NCBI GenBank assembly: GCA_038025085.1
Contig: CM076140.1
Location: forward strand, 23,654,501 to 23,718,500
From: Tetragonia tetragonoides
Lineage: Eukaryota > Streptophyta > Magnoliopsida > Caryophyllales > Aizoaceae
Length of the DNA: 64,000 nt
Reading direction: 5' to 3'
The notes beneath the pieces are model-generated. The model was given only the letters and a program-made list of their open reading frames with translations. It searched no databases and was not told the origin of the DNA. Position 1 is the stretch's first letter; each line of letters starts with the position of its first letter. Of the stretch, positions 35,501 to 47,610 are shown piece after piece. Position numbers and translations under genes: made by a program.

Positions 35501-38500
35501 CTAACTTTAACTGTGGCTATTGATATCCGAAATAAGTCACTCATCTTTCTTGTATGCCCTCCTGTTGTTCATTGTTTTTATTGCGCTTGCCTTCTGGTCT
35601 TCCTTTTCCCCTTCCACCCTCTAGTGTTTCCTTTCCTCTTTTAGAACCCATCCCTTTTAGAACTCATCTTTTTTTTATGATATTTGGTCTATAGTTTCAT
35701 AGCAAAGTTTGCAGCTTGAAGCGGCTATCTTCATTTTGCCATTCTGCTTGGAGAATGACCTTTTTAAATTTATTTGTATTCAAATTCAGTAATCCTGGAG
35801 GAGAGATGAACTCTTGTGCTTTTGTTATTTTCATTGTCAGAATGAGAGCAAAGATCAATTGGAAGAACCTGTAACACCTGGAGCAATCGTATCAAACCAT
35901 GTATCTTATTTGGATATCTTGTACCACATGTCAGCTTCATTTCCAAGCTTTGTTGCTAAGGTTTGTTTATTTATTAATGTGATTGCTCACCAGGCACATA
36001 CTTTTCCATCCTTCTGAGTTTTCTAGCTAGCATTCACTGACACGTGCCGGTTTCAATTGTTGTGAATCTTCTCTGCTGTAGAGATCAGTGGGTAAACTTC
36101 CTCTGGTTGGCCTTATCAGGTTGGCTTCCACCTTATATATATTACTCTCATGAAGGTTTTGAGTAGTGCTTTTATAAGCTTACTGTAAAAGAGCAGACTC
36201 TATTGTATATGCATTATACTAGGTGCTACTTATGGCTTCCTCCCTTGCCTACATGTCCTTAAATATCATTTTCTATTTTCCGCAGCAAGTGCCTTGGTTG
36301 TGTCTATGTGCAGCGGGAGGACAAGTCATCTGATTTCAAAGGCGTGTCAGGTATTCACCGCTTATCCTCTACCCTTGGAACAATTTTATTTATTTATTTT
36401 TCCTTTTGAAAATGTGGTTATCTTTAACATTTCAACCATGCTGCCTTTGCAGGAGTCGTGACCGAAAGAATCAAAGAAGCACATTGTGATGGAGGAGCTC
36501 CATTGATGTTGCTTTTTCCAGGTTATGCTTCATTCAGACTTCATCAATTATTTATCATTTGCTACGGAAAAATGAGAGCTCCCGCCTAATGACATTAGTT
36601 GTGATTTATGTGTTCGTGGTAGTTGCACTGCTTTTTCAGTATATTTAGAATCTGAATTGAATTCTCAACTGTGTTTTTCTTGATGATTATTATTATTATA
36701 AGTTGTCTGATCGTTAACTTCAAGGCCCATGGGATTAGTCAGCAAAGTTTGGATACCCATGTTATCTTAAAAACTTATTATTATTGTTATTAGTTGTGAT
36801 GTATGTGTTCCTGGTAGTTGCACTATTTTTTCAGTATATTTTAAAGTCTGAACTGAATTCTCAACTGTGTTTTTTGTGGTGATTATTATTATTATAATAT
36901 TTATTTAATCATTACATACTAGATCGTATATTTCTGAAAATATGAGATATCATAGGTGAGGTCCAAAACAATTCAGGTGTCTGGTTGTCAATGAAGGTTT
37001 CCATTATGGTTATTGGTTTTTGTAAGCGCACACTTCAATACATTGATGTGATTTGTGGTGTATATTCTTTTTTTTTTTTAAGAGAAGAAAATTTTTATTA
37101 ATTAATTGTTGAAAGAGTACAAAAATGGAGGACAAGATATCCTCTAACAGAACAAAGTTTCTACAAGTCACGCCAATGGCGTTGGACAACCGTAAGCGGG
37201 ACACCCTTAAAGGCGCCCGCGGCCTTAGCCCAAAGGGAGGCCAAGTAAACAATATGATTCCAAACACAATCAGCATTCTTCCCAGAGTTGGAAAATATCC
37301 TCGAATTCCTCTCCAACCAGTTGCACCATAGAGTAGCCATGCAAGCACACCTCCATAACACCCTATCCTCCTTATCCCTTCTCATTGCAGAGAACCGTAT
37401 CTATAAGAACTGGCCAACCGTAGCTGGGCACACAAACAGTTCCCCACACAGCAACCTATCCCATAAGGACCTAGCAAAACCACACGTCATAAACAAGTGC
37501 AAACAGTCTTCCTCATCGTGACGACACATAACACACATTCCTGGGACCAGCCAGGCCTCCACCGTTGTAGCATATCATGGGTATTCAGCTTACCAAGCAA
37601 CAGAGTCCACGCACGCACCTTCAGAGGAACCGTACACTTCCAAATATATGTGGACAAAGGGAAATATGGGAATTGAGAGGGAAGGCTAAGTTGAAGAAGG
37701 AAGGACTTGCAAGAGAAGATCCCAGAGGAGTCCCCAATCCAAGTTCGGGAGTCGTCCCTAGGGACGAGCAGAGTAGTGGAAACTGATGACATGTATGGTC
37801 TAGTGACAACTGATGAGGAAAGATTCCTTGTAATTGCTTACTCTTGAAAGTGGAGACATAAGCTTCTTCCTAACTCAATACACAGATGGCCTCTGTTGCA
37901 CGAAACACTAGTCAAGTTCGTGAATAGTTTCAGATAAACAGAAGTGCTTACAAAAGTGAAACATGTCCAAATATTTCCGTGTCAGACGCCAAGTTTTAAA
38001 AATAAAAACTGACCTTATTTGGTTTAATGTCTCTCTCGACCTACGTCGTCTTTAGTTTCTCTCCCGTGACTGGTTCGCTCGAATACAATGCTGCACAAGG
38101 GCCTTTTCCTGGCAAGATAACGGTGGCATAGAGTTTGTTGACATTTCAAACTCGATGGTATGACGGTGACCAGACTCCAGAGTGTGGATGGAAGCAATGG
38201 AGAAGACTTTTGGGGGAAGAGCAGAGAGGGAGAGGCAATGTGACACTAGGGACTACGGAGTGAGTGGAGGGAACTGAGGGGAACGGAGGAAGAGGGGAGG
38301 AGAATAAGGGATTTACAATACGATGTTGAGGCAGGAGGATTAAACTGGAAAGTGTTTTTACTGGGCCTGGCGTTGCACCAATTTCTTAAAAAACTGATAT
38401 TAGACGGCCTAACCGTGAGACGACTGTTACATTTTGACAAAAAAGTGTTACTTTTGGACTAAAAAGTGTTACTTTATTGTAAACACTTTTGATCGTAAAA

Positions 38501-41500
38501 AGAAGTGTTATTTTTTGGGCAAAAAAATGTTGCATTATAAATAAAAAGAGTTACTTTTGCCCATCTTACCGTGAAACAATCTTACACAAGACCATTCACA
38601 CCAAATTAGTCAACCAGTGTGAAGATGACAAATCATCTTCATTTTGCTCGTAATTAGAAGGTTTACTAACAAGGAAGTAATGTTACAGGTTTACTAACAA
38701 TGAAGTAATGTAACTCTTGCAATTGTTCTGCACATTATAAATTTAATTTTATAACGAGCTGCATGCTTAGTGTAACGTCTCTTAATTTTGTATCAAGTCA
38801 TGAGTGTTCACATCTGCTTCTTTCTTGGCAGATACATTGTCACTCGGTATTTTCAAATGCATAATTGTAGCTAAAGGCTCTTTGACTTCAGGAATAAGCC
38901 TTTAACTACAGGAATATGTCTGAATACTTTACATTAAGTTTAATTATTTATGCTTCCCCGAAAGAGGATGGGTGGAGAGAAGGAATGAATGTGTGCCACC
39001 TTGCTGATTTTTCCATTGATTCTGTTAAAGTAAGCCCTGGAACCCTCTTACGGATCATGCCCACAAAGAAGTTATAAAACCAGCATGATAAACTCAAAAG
39101 CCATCTCTTACTCCAAAGATTTCAATTATGGTCTACTGCTGTCATTGAATATCTGAATTATCTGGTAATTCAACTCCACAATTGTCACTTACACTTTTGA
39201 TTGTTACTGCGACTTCTTATTATTTGGTTAGATAGTAATGTGATATTGCAGTCTTGTTATTTGGTTAACTAGTATGAATCTAAGTATCTTAGACAGGTTC
39301 ATCTCCCACAATTTCAAAATCTTGCTCATAGTTCTTTATTCTTGTTATGCATATGCTTTTTGTTCTTGTTATGCATATGCGTTTTGTTCTTGTTATGCAT
39401 AGTGTATACTTAAATTTTGATTGGTGGTCCATACTTTACACAGAGGGCACAACAACAAACGGAGACTTCCTACTTCCATTCAAAACAGGTGCATTTATAG
39501 CAGGGGCTCCAGTTCTTCCTGTGATTCTAAGATATCCATTCCAAAGATTTAGTCCTGCATGGGATTCAATATCTGGGGTGAGTTTCTCTCTACCATATGA
39601 CGAGTGTTCCTTGGTGGGGTTACTTAGGGTCAGAAAGTAAGCGCAATTGGTAATCCGACTTAGGCTACATGCACTTGATAAAAACCCTTTGGCAGTTACG
39701 ATGAATTTAAGCTTTACACACTGATATTAGGTAAAGGAATTGGACAACTATGTGAAACAACTGCAATTGGTAATCCCATTTTAGGGCTCATTTAGTGACC
39801 CTTCAAGTTATTTATCTGCCCGCACGTACGTGTGTGTCTTCTGTATGTGTTTTCTCTGTGTGTCTATATGTATGGAGTCAAGATTTGGTGCGAGCTAAAG
39901 TTATATGCACCAAACTATAAAGTAGGTGCGTGACACCTAATAAAAGTTGATTCTTAGAAGTGTATATGCATGTTTGTTTTTTATTTTGGGCTTTATTTTA
40001 TTTTTTTTGTTTTTTTTATGTGATGGTATTATGGTAATAATTTCTGTTAGTATTAGAAGTGTATATGCCAGTTTGATTCTTAGAAGTTTTTGGGGGTCTT
40101 TCGGAAACAGTCTCTCTACTAGGTGACTAGTTAGGGGTAAGACTGCGTACATCTGGACAGACCCCGCCCCAGGCGGGATACTTGTTGTTATTGTTGTTGT
40201 TGTAAGGGCTCGTTCGTTTCAACTTGTGATAGGTAACTGGGAGAAACTAGGCAAAACTGGGAAGTGTTTAACTGGGAGAAACTGAGAAAACTGGGTCAAA
40301 TTGGTGAAAACTGGGAGAACTAGGGAAAACTGGAACAAACCCATAGACCAAAATCTGCAGGATTTGTCTCCGGAAAGGTGCAGCTGCTCTTGGGAGCTGG
40401 CAATGATATTTCCTCCCCGGTAGGAAAAAAACTGGGAGTTGGAGATTCAGGAACCTCCCGTAGGAAGAACTGGTGGAATCTGGGACATTTGATGGATGTA
40501 GGTTTCAGCAGCCATAGAGCGTTTTAAGTTAATTATATCCAAGTATTCTGTAGAAAGGTTTCTACAACTGATAATTAATGCAAAAGTTTTGGGTAGATCT
40601 GCGTAGGATTTTCTTATATTCAAAGGTTGAGGGAACTAAAAAGCTGAAGGAGAGGGACCAATAGACATGGAAAGGTTAGAATAAATGGTTCTAACAAACC
40701 CACAAAAATAGAAACGTAAAAATGGGGAGTATATGGAGGAGGATGGTGGGTGTTTTAGTCACGAGTGATCCCACCTCTGCAATGGAAGATTATTTTTCAA
40801 ATGAGATGAAAATCACCAACCCGGCAACCCACAACCTTTTGACATATGAGAGCAATGTGAAATGAGACGATTTTTTATTCAAAATCAGCGGACAGGTCAT
40901 TCAACCAATTTGTTGTTTGTTTAATAGGTTCTTTTGCTGAACCTTCAACTTAGCAGCCACTCAACCCAACTTTTAACTTCTCAATTGGATCTCACCTGAA
41001 CCATATCATTTGATTTTCAGGTTGTAGGCAGTGTACTTCATCTCTGTGTGTGTGTGTTTCCACAGTTGCGTGTAGTTGGGTAATGGTACTCACAAATCTT
41101 GCCATGTATAAGATGAATATGCATAAAGAAATGGATTCCCAATGTGACACTATCTGATACTAGTGTACTTGTAGGAGACGCAGTGGTTGTGGAGGGCACA
41201 TTATCAAATCAGTTATGTTCTTCCATCATTGTGTGTGGACAGATAATGTCTATGTCAAACAAGCAATGAATCTGTTTCAAATGTGAGATAAACATGATTT
41301 AGAAATGGATTGGTGATGTGATTCTACCTGATACTCTCTTTGCGTGCGGCTGAAGTGATCATGTTTAATGTACGTCAAAGTTGCCCCGGGACGGGAATGG
41401 GTACGCAAACGGGTACGGGTACGGGATCGGGGAAACGGCAAGTTGCCAAATTCTAAGAAACGGGTACGACTCTGAAACGGCAATTTTTAAATTAAAAAAA

Positions 41501-44500
41501 AAAAAAACAGATTTATATATTTACCATAGAATCGTAATAAGTATCACCCTCGTTGACTGAAGAAGACACAACCAGCAAAAGAGAAGGTCCTATTTGGCAG
41601 CTTCATCAACCCCAACGAAAATGTCGGACAGTTTTTCCATTCTAGGGTTTTGATTTTGGGGAAGGTTTGAGAAGGAGAGTGAAATAACGTTGTAGCCGCT
41701 CTTTTTTTTTTTACTGGGCTTTTCTCTCTCCTTCCCTTTTAAAGTAGTAAATTGGGCTTTTCACTTTCTGTTTTTTTTTCTTTTCACTTTTAAGCCTTAG
41801 AAACGTGCGTGGAACTGTCAGCGCCGTTTCCCAAACGGCACTCACGTTTCCCGAACGTTTCTTTTCCACTTAGAAACGTTTCTTCCATTTTCAGGTACGT
41901 TTTTTGGACGTTTCTTTCCGTTTCTTGACGTTTCGAGTTTCTGAAACTTTTCTGGTACACGAAACGGCACCCCCAGGCGTTTCCGTGCTTCATAGATGTA
42001 CGTTACTTCCAGTAACTTGTCTGTGGGATATAAAGTCTTGGAGGACTATATTATAATTTTGAGTTAATCCATTTTGTGAATATTATCTTGGTAGAAGTAT
42101 AGTGTGTCAGGTTCTTGGTTTTTGTTTACCATCTACCAATTTGTTGATTACATTTAGGGCTCGTTTACTTGCTTGCAATGCAATGCAATCAATTAATAGA
42201 GTAAATGTGAGGTGGAAGATGAAGGAGGGGGAGGAGGGGGAAGGGAAATTGGAGATTGATTACACAATCTAATGTAATCATCTTACATGGTTTAAAGTTG
42301 AGCAATTGTGATTACATTGGATGGTGCAATCAACCTCACTTTTCTCCTCTATTTCATCCCCCTCCTTCACTATTCACCCCGCATCTACACTATGAAATGA
42401 TTGCATTGCATTGCAAGCAAGTAAACGAGCCCTTAGAGAATTTATGGAACTTCTAAGACACCTTTTTGGCTGCCACTTTTTTCTTCGATTTGAATATTTT
42501 ATTTGCAGGTTCGGCATGTGATCTTACTCCTATGTCAGTTTGTAAATTATATGGAGGTGACAAGGTTGCCTGTCTATTGCCCCTCAAAAGAAGAGAAAGA
42601 CGACCCTAAAGTATATGCCAATAATGTACGGAAGTTGATGGCTAATGAGGTACTCATTTCCTTTAAACCTCCTTGCAAAGCTTCTAATTTTTCCAATTTG
42701 ACACTCAGAAAATTGTTTGCAAATACTATCAAGTTCGCGCTATTATAACTATCCTTGGTTGCGGGGCTGAAGCTGTGGCTTAAAATTACTATTTAGCATA
42801 TGTTGATTTTTGACTCGTGTGACATCAAGATAATGCCAGCAATTACATCAAATCAGTGGGCATGGATATAACTTGTTGGAAGATTCGTGTTTCTTAATGA
42901 AAATAGCTGAATAGAAAGAAAAGGACTGCCCCATTATCCATGTCTTCTGTGTCGTGTATGCTACTTATGTCCTTGTAGGTCATATAACTTTATCTGATAA
43001 TACTCTTTTGTCTATTTGTTAGCTGTTCTCTGCCACTCTTATATCACTTTCTTGTTTTGCTTTAAAACCTGCCAAGAAGTTAAGCAATCTCCACTTTCAA
43101 CGGCTTAATTGCAAAATGAGCTTGTTGGATAAGTCTCACAACCTGTTGAAAGTTGCTTACTGTATTTAGATAAGAGAAAATTTTATTAATCAATTGAAGA
43201 AAGAATCCAAAGTAAGAGGATAAGGTATCCTCAAGCTACAAAAAATAAGATACTTACAAATCACGCCAATGACGTTGAATAACCGTATGTGGCACACCCT
43301 TAACAGCCCCAACCGCCTTAGCCCAAAGGGAGGCCAAATAAACAATATGTTCCCAAACCAAATAAATATTCTTCCCCGCATCGGAGAACGCCCTAGAATT
43401 CCGCTCTAGCCAAATGCACTAGAGAATAGCCATACAAGCACACCTCCATGAAATCCTACCCTCCTCCCCCCTCCTCAAAGCTGAAAAACGCAACTGAAGG
43501 AAGGGCATGCAAAAGACTCGCCACACAACAACATACCACTACATCCTGGTGAAAGTACACATTACAAACAAATACAATCCCCATCCTGCCGACACATTAC
43601 ACATGCCAGGAAGAAGACACCAACCCCAACCCTGCCACCTCCGTTGCACCATATCATAGTTGTTCAACTTACCAAGTACCGAAGTCCACACAAAAACACG
43701 TACCTTCAAAGGAACCTTAGACTTCCAAATAAAAGTGGATAATGGGAAATGTGGATACTGTGACGGAAGACTAAGATGATGGAGGAATGACTTGCAAGAG
43801 AAGGCCCCAGAAGGGTCCCCAATCCAAATCCTAGAATCGTCCCTAGGGATGAGGAGAATAGTGTGGAGGACACCCAGGAGAGAAACAAGCTCCGCCATCT
43901 CTCTATCACGTGGTAGTTATCGTAAGTGTAAATTCCAGGAACCACCAGCCCCTGAATAAAAAATCAGGTGCCCCATTAAGGGTGGACAAACGAAAAACCC
44001 GCGGAAGAATGGAAGGGAAAAGAAGATCTCCCTTCCACACATCCTCCCTGACGCGTAGACCGTTACCCACATTATATCTGACCAGGAAAAAGAAAGAAGA
44101 CGATACCCGGGAAATGAATTTCCAAGGGCAAGCATGGGAGACAGTGGAGCCGGGTTGAGCGTCCCACCCATTGTGCTGTTGACCGTACTTGCTTCTGATA
44201 ACTCGGTACCATAGAGAGTCGGATTCCAGGGGAAAGCACCACAACCACTTACCCACTAACGAAATGTTTTTTGAAACCAACCTACCAAAACCCAAGCTCC
44301 CCTCTGTCTTCGGCCTACAAACAAGGTTGCAGCTAACCAGATGAAAATCGCTTACTATTGTCAAGTGTGTAGACTTTTCAGAATATTTGCAGAGTTCATA
44401 GTTTTTGGAGAGAAGTTACTTATAAGATGAAGCTTTAGTGTAGATTCTCCTAGAATGGTGTCCCCATTCTAAGGTCATGGTCCAGCTGATCTTAGCAACA

Positions 44501-46858
44501 TGAACCTTTTGAAGCCAAGGAATAGTACTACTGGGTATGCTCATATCATTGAAAATGTTAGTTGAAATTTATAGTATATTATTTACTTTAACAATACTGA
44601 ATAAAAAATCAGGTTTGAGTCCCCTTAGGGCCTCTGGAGGTTTTCCTAGTCGTTAACTTCAGGGCCTATGTCATTAGTTGAGCAAAGCTTGGATACCCAT
44701 GTTATTTGGGGAAAAAAAAAAAACTGAATAAAAACATTATAAAATGCGGCAGAATCAACATTTAAGCTACATAATGATTTTCCCATGTAGCGGGTGTCTT
44801 AAGGGGCATGTACCGAGAAAGCCAATAGGAAATACTAGAAATTAAAACCTTAAGGTTTAACCATGAGTCTTTAATGTCAGGTTTTCAAGTTATTTTGTTT
44901 GTTTTTTAGATAGGAAAAGATGTTGATAATTTGAAAACAAGGTTACACTTGAGGCCAAAGCATCTGGTGCTTTTCCCGAGGACAAGAAGTCCTCAGGAAA
45001 ATGTTTAATGACAAAGATTGCCAATTTCATTGGAAATCCGTGAGGGTACCCCTTTAAAAGCGCCAGATGCTTTGGCCTATAACGAAACCAAACACAGCAC
45101 TTGATCCCAAGACCCAAACTAAATACTCTAAATGAGTCACCCTGAAGAAAAGGGGCAAAATTGTACAACACTGAAGTAGCTTATTCTCCTTTCCCCTACC
45201 AACTCTAATGTGTCTTCGCAAAAGATGCTGAACAATTGTTGCAAACCTCCCCCAATAACAGCAAACAACCTCCACCACAAGGACTGAGCCCTATCACAGT
45301 CCACGAACAAATGCACAGAACTTACTACTCTAGAGATACCTCACGCCAATATCAAGAAAGGTATTGCCTTTACCAATAACCACGGTCCAGACCAAGGATC
45401 ACACCATAAAGAGTGATGGTAGGCTTAGGTGGTGGAGGAAGTATTTAAAAGAGAATAAATCAATGGGGTGGGGTCAAGTCCTGAGAATTTGTAAATCGAA
45501 TGGTAGTTAGAACACTCAGGAGAGATACGGTTTTTCCCAACTCCTAATCTTGAGAATTTTTCAAGAAGTGGAGATCCCAAGACCCATCATTGCTCTAGTA
45601 AAAATCAATAACAGGGCCTTATGCAAAGTGGATGATTGGTAAGCCCAAGGAAACATGGAAGAGAACGAAGTATCCTCTTTCCGAGCATCCTCTTTGCCCG
45701 ATGTCAAATTATTAACTTCCAATTTAAGTGTTCACTGGTTTTAGTGACGCTGTTTACTGCCTCAAATTCAATCAACTTTTTATTATCATTTTATAACGTT
45801 CTCTATTGTGGTTCAAGCATGTGATGTACATGTGAGTTGTGTGCTTGTTTGGGAGATAGTGTAACTTGTGGAAGCATTTAACTTTCCAAGGTACTGTATT
45901 CGGTGATGGAGAAACGGAAATAGAAAAGTGTTTTAATACTGTTTTTTTGGGCAAAGGCAGCTGGGGCCTTCAAGGGCGTCCCCCTTACACTGGTTCAGTT
46001 ACAGTGGCGGGACTTGTAGGTATATTTTTTGATTCTCTTTGGAGGGCTTCTTGTCCTCCGCCATTTTTGTATTCTTTCATTGATTGATTAATAAAAAAAT
46101 TTCTTATCTAAAAAAGTACTGTTTTTAACACCTTTTTTTCGCGAGTGAAAGTCGTCTGTTATGTTGTAGTAGCTGATTTATCTTGTCTGGGTACTAATGA
46201 CGCAATCAAACTAATTGTTCTATGTTTCCATAGCAGAGTCCGATTAGTTTTTCTTAGCTAGACTATTTTGTACAGAATGTCGTGCTAGAATGTCTAGCTC
46301 ATCTTTGTCATGTGTAAGTTCTGAATGTAAAGTATAACTGTTAGCATCAGGCTTCTACTGTGTGATACAGTTTTATAGCTTTTGAAGGCATCTCAGTTTC
46401 ATAAGTTGTTCATGCTTCCTGTGCAGGGTAATTTGATACTATCAGATATTGGATTGCCGGAGAAGCGGATATATCATGCAGCCCTCAATGGTAATAATAG
46501 CCTGCATAGTGCTTTCCGTCAGAAAACCGATTGAATTTTATTTCATGGCCTCCCCAAATGATACCTAGCTTCTTTGTGGTCTTAGTTGTTGATGTTGATG
46601 AGTATACAGCCTCTGCAGCTGTTTAATTATTCTCCTAAATTTTACTGGAGAGGTGTGTGGTGTATGTCATGTATATATATGAAATTATGTACGAAGTAGC
46701 TTTTGCATTGTCTTGTTGAACTTGCTGAAGGTTATCTTGTGTTTACTTTCTGGCTTTACGATTCTTAGATCAGAGATAACTGCCTTTAGATTGTTCCACA
46801 TACACTAAATCTGAAGCCCCTTTCTCGTGTTCCTGCAGGTTTTTTATGTCAAAGATAA
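32576..46858 (+). CDS. LPEAT1: Lysophospholipid acyltransferase LPEAT1, nine exons
   Basis: Exons: 32576-33097, 35841-35960, 36082-36119, 36286-36350, 36453-36521, 39444-39577, 42509-42649, 46427-46490, 46839-46858 (1,173 bases, 390 residues), all with GT-AG introns and matching phase. The family acylates lysophosphatidylethanolamine and related lysolipids at the ER in phospholipid remodelling. The N-terminus has a poly-Asn stretch (14-22), then hydrophobic segments about 87-123 and 150-161. Acyltransferase motif I is NHVSYLD (His194, Asp199). Motif III FPEGTTTNG (270-278) is rebuilt across the exon 5/6 junction. Between them are GKLPLVGLISKCLGCVYVQR and FKGVSGVVTERIKEAH. The absence of EF hands separates it from LPEAT2. 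No premature stop was found. The last exon codes only the end (NGFLCQR), the least certain part. Introns 1, 5, 6 and 7 are 2.7-3.8 kb and full of transposon fragments. Confidence 0.93.
33345..33865. repeat. Tandem duplication (~265 bp x 2) in LPEAT1 intron 1
   Basis: Two diverged copies, about 33345-33615 and 33622-33865. They share TGTGGTCATAA, TTTCATGTTTGAG, TTATGCTAAAATA-like text, CAGAATATGAAA, TTTGTTCTA and TAGTGGATGTTTGATGTATG in the same order. Confidence 0.75.
34490..34970. repeat. Degenerate ~65-bp tandem repeat in LPEAT1 intron 1
   Basis: The phrase AAACTTGAGGTGCTTTTTGC, followed by TTTATGTATATGGTGCATC, recurs about six times with drift. Non-coding. Confidence 0.75.
36599..36898. 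repeat. Duplicated ~100-bp segment in LPEAT1 intron 5
   Basis: 36599-36702 and 36793-36898 share GTGATGTATGTGTTC-type starts, GGTAGTTGCACT, TTTTTCAGTATATTT, GAATTCTCAACTGTGTTTTT and GATTATTATTATTATAA. They are spaced about 194 bases apart. Confidence 0.8.
37068..37830 (-). mobile_element. L1-type LINE 3' fragment, antisense in intron 5
   Basis: Minus strand. A T run at 37068-37079 (poly-A in the element's direction) marks the 3' end. The coding remains include zinc-binding RT domain text (SRTWIGDSSGIFSCKSFLLQ, IWKCTVPLKVRAWTLLLGKL) and the C-terminal block WCNWLERNSRIFSNSG, YLASLWAKAAGAFKGVP. It is 5' truncated, with several frameshifts. Same family as 43162-44349. The right edge is approximate. 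Confidence 0.82.
38390..38610. mobile_element. Possible MITE remnant
   Basis: The ends carry related inverse phrases, ATTAGACGGCCTAACCGTGAG on the left and CATCTTACCGTGAAACAATC with ACACAAGACC on the right. They flank AT-rich text with repeated AAAAAGTGTTAC. This recalls short dispersed repeats with an AGACGGTCTTACCGTGAGAC motif, but boundaries are unclear. Confidence 0.35.
40087..40204 (+). mobile_element. SINE 3' part, TS-like
   Basis: GGTCTTTCGGAAACAGTCTC, then AGGGGTAAGACTGCGTACAT, CAGACCCCGCCCCAGGCGGG and a (TTG)n tail. This is the conserved body and tail of the plant TS/S1-related SINE families. The tRNA-like head is not clear, so the copy is probably 5' truncated. It lies in LPEAT1 intron 6. 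Confidence 0.75.
40207..40344. mobile_element. Short MITE related to the one at 29641
   Basis: Starts GGGCTCGTTCGTTTCAACTT and has the same ACTGGGAGAAACT/AACTGGG sub-terminal motifs as the 29641-30539 element. It ends near GGAACAAACCC, a decayed inverse of the left end. About 140 bp, without the AAT core. Confidence 0.55.
41376..41995. mobile_element. hAT-type non-autonomous element with 8-bp target duplication
   Basis: Flanked by the perfect 8-mer ATGTACGT (41368-41375 and 41996-42003). The left end begins CAAAGTTGCCCCGGGACGGG; the right end (reverse strand) begins CTATGAAGCACGGAAACGCC, an imperfect inverted pair. The interior is rich in AAACGGCA/GAAACGTTT. An 8-bp duplication and ends of this sort fit hAT MITEs. 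It lies in LPEAT1 intron 6. Confidence 0.8.
42157..42432. mobile_element. Harbinger-type MITE with perfect 35-bp TIRs
   Basis: Both ends read GGGCTCGTTTACTTGCTTGC and on through AATGCAATGCAATCA, in inverse orientation, identical over 35 bases. Flanked by TTA (42154-42156 and 42433-42435). 276 bp in total. Perfect ends imply recent insertion. In LPEAT1 intron 6, about 75 bases upstream of exon 7. Confidence 0.92.
43162..44349 (-). mobile_element. L1-type LINE fragment, antisense in intron 7
   Basis: Minus strand. It encodes VCRPKTEGSLGFGRLVSKNI, WLWCFPLESDSLWYRVIRSK (the end of RT), then zinc-binding domain text DSRIWIGDPSGAFSCKSFLH, STFIWKSKVPLKVRVFVWTS, and the C-terminal WAKAVGAVKGVP-like tail with the same 3' sequence as the intron 5 copy. 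Frameshifted throughout. A GCTTACT string borders both ends (43155-43161 and 44350-44356), a possible target duplication. No long poly-A remains. Confidence 0.82.
44905..45700 (-). mobile_element. LINE 3' fragment, antisense in intron 7
   Basis: On the minus strand AKASGAFKGVPSRISNEIGN corresponds to the conserved LINE C-terminal block seen in the neighbouring copies, preceded by VHLFVDCDRAQSLWWR-type text near 45290. T-rich sequence (TTTTGTTTGTTTTTTA) at 44895-44910 marks the 3' side. Heavily decayed; the right edge is approximate. Confidence 0.6.
45947..46116 (+). mobile_element. Short 5'-truncated LINE tail in intron 7
   Basis: About 170 bases ending TTGATTAATAAAAAAATTTC, an A-rich LINE 3' end, flanked by TACTGTTTTT on both sides (45937-45946 and 46117-46126). 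It encodes a scrap of the usual tail (GSWGLQGRPPYTGSVT, LWRASCPPPFLYSF). Confidence 0.75.
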
Positions 46859-47565
46859 TTTGGGTTCGCCTCTGTATATTCATTCTCTTGTGTTACTGAC
46901 TGTCTAGGGAAGTTGTTGGGGGAAAAGGATGAAATAGATGTTAACATGTTTAGTGCAAGCATCAGTAATACCTTGTAGAAAGAGTACTGATTTATATATC
47001 TGATGATCCTCGGGTATAGAGGTCGCATGCCAGAATTGGTTTTTTTGAAGCTCTGTCACCCAAGGGTTTGAAGATCCCCAGGGGTTCTATATCAACTTGT
47101 GTGATATGAAAAGGTCGAACACGTTTGCAATATCAGTTAATGTAGGGTGTTCATTGTTGTTTTTGGATTTGTCGACGAGGATCACGGAGAAAGATAATTT
47201 GCAGAAAAGAGTGCAGTGATGTTACTTTTAACCACATAGCCAAGGATCCAGAAGTAAAGGGTCTCTGATTTGGACATTTGATAGTCGAAAGTTGAGATCG
47301 GGTTGTCATCAGATATCTTGTATTCAACACGGAGTCTTTTTTTTTTCCCGAATTTTTAAAGGCGGGAAGAAAAGAAAAAAAAAAAGAAGGGGGGATTTCA
47401 ATTCAGTATTCCACAATTTTGCATGCAACCAAATCGCAGTTTTCTTTGCCTGTTACTATTTGTATTTAAGCAGTATATAAGCGAAAGTGTATGCACCCTT
47501 AGCCTCGAAGGTAATAATCGCTAGAATTGTTTTAGCGTGTATAGACTTGTAGGGTAATATACAGT
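46859..47565 (+). other. Downstream of LPEAT1, presumed 3' UTR and spacer
   Basis: No domain-bearing frame. No AATAAA was found close to the stop codon, so the transcript end cannot be placed. An A/G-rich run lies near 47362-47394. Confidence 0.5.
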
Positions 47566-47610
47566 AGTGATGGTGATGGTGATGGTGATGGTGATGGTGA
47601 TGGTGATGGG
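47566..47610. repeat. (GATGGT)n microsatellite
   Basis: About seven tandem GATGGT units. The last bases (GTGATGGG) double as the left target duplication of the following hAT element. Confidence 0.9.
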
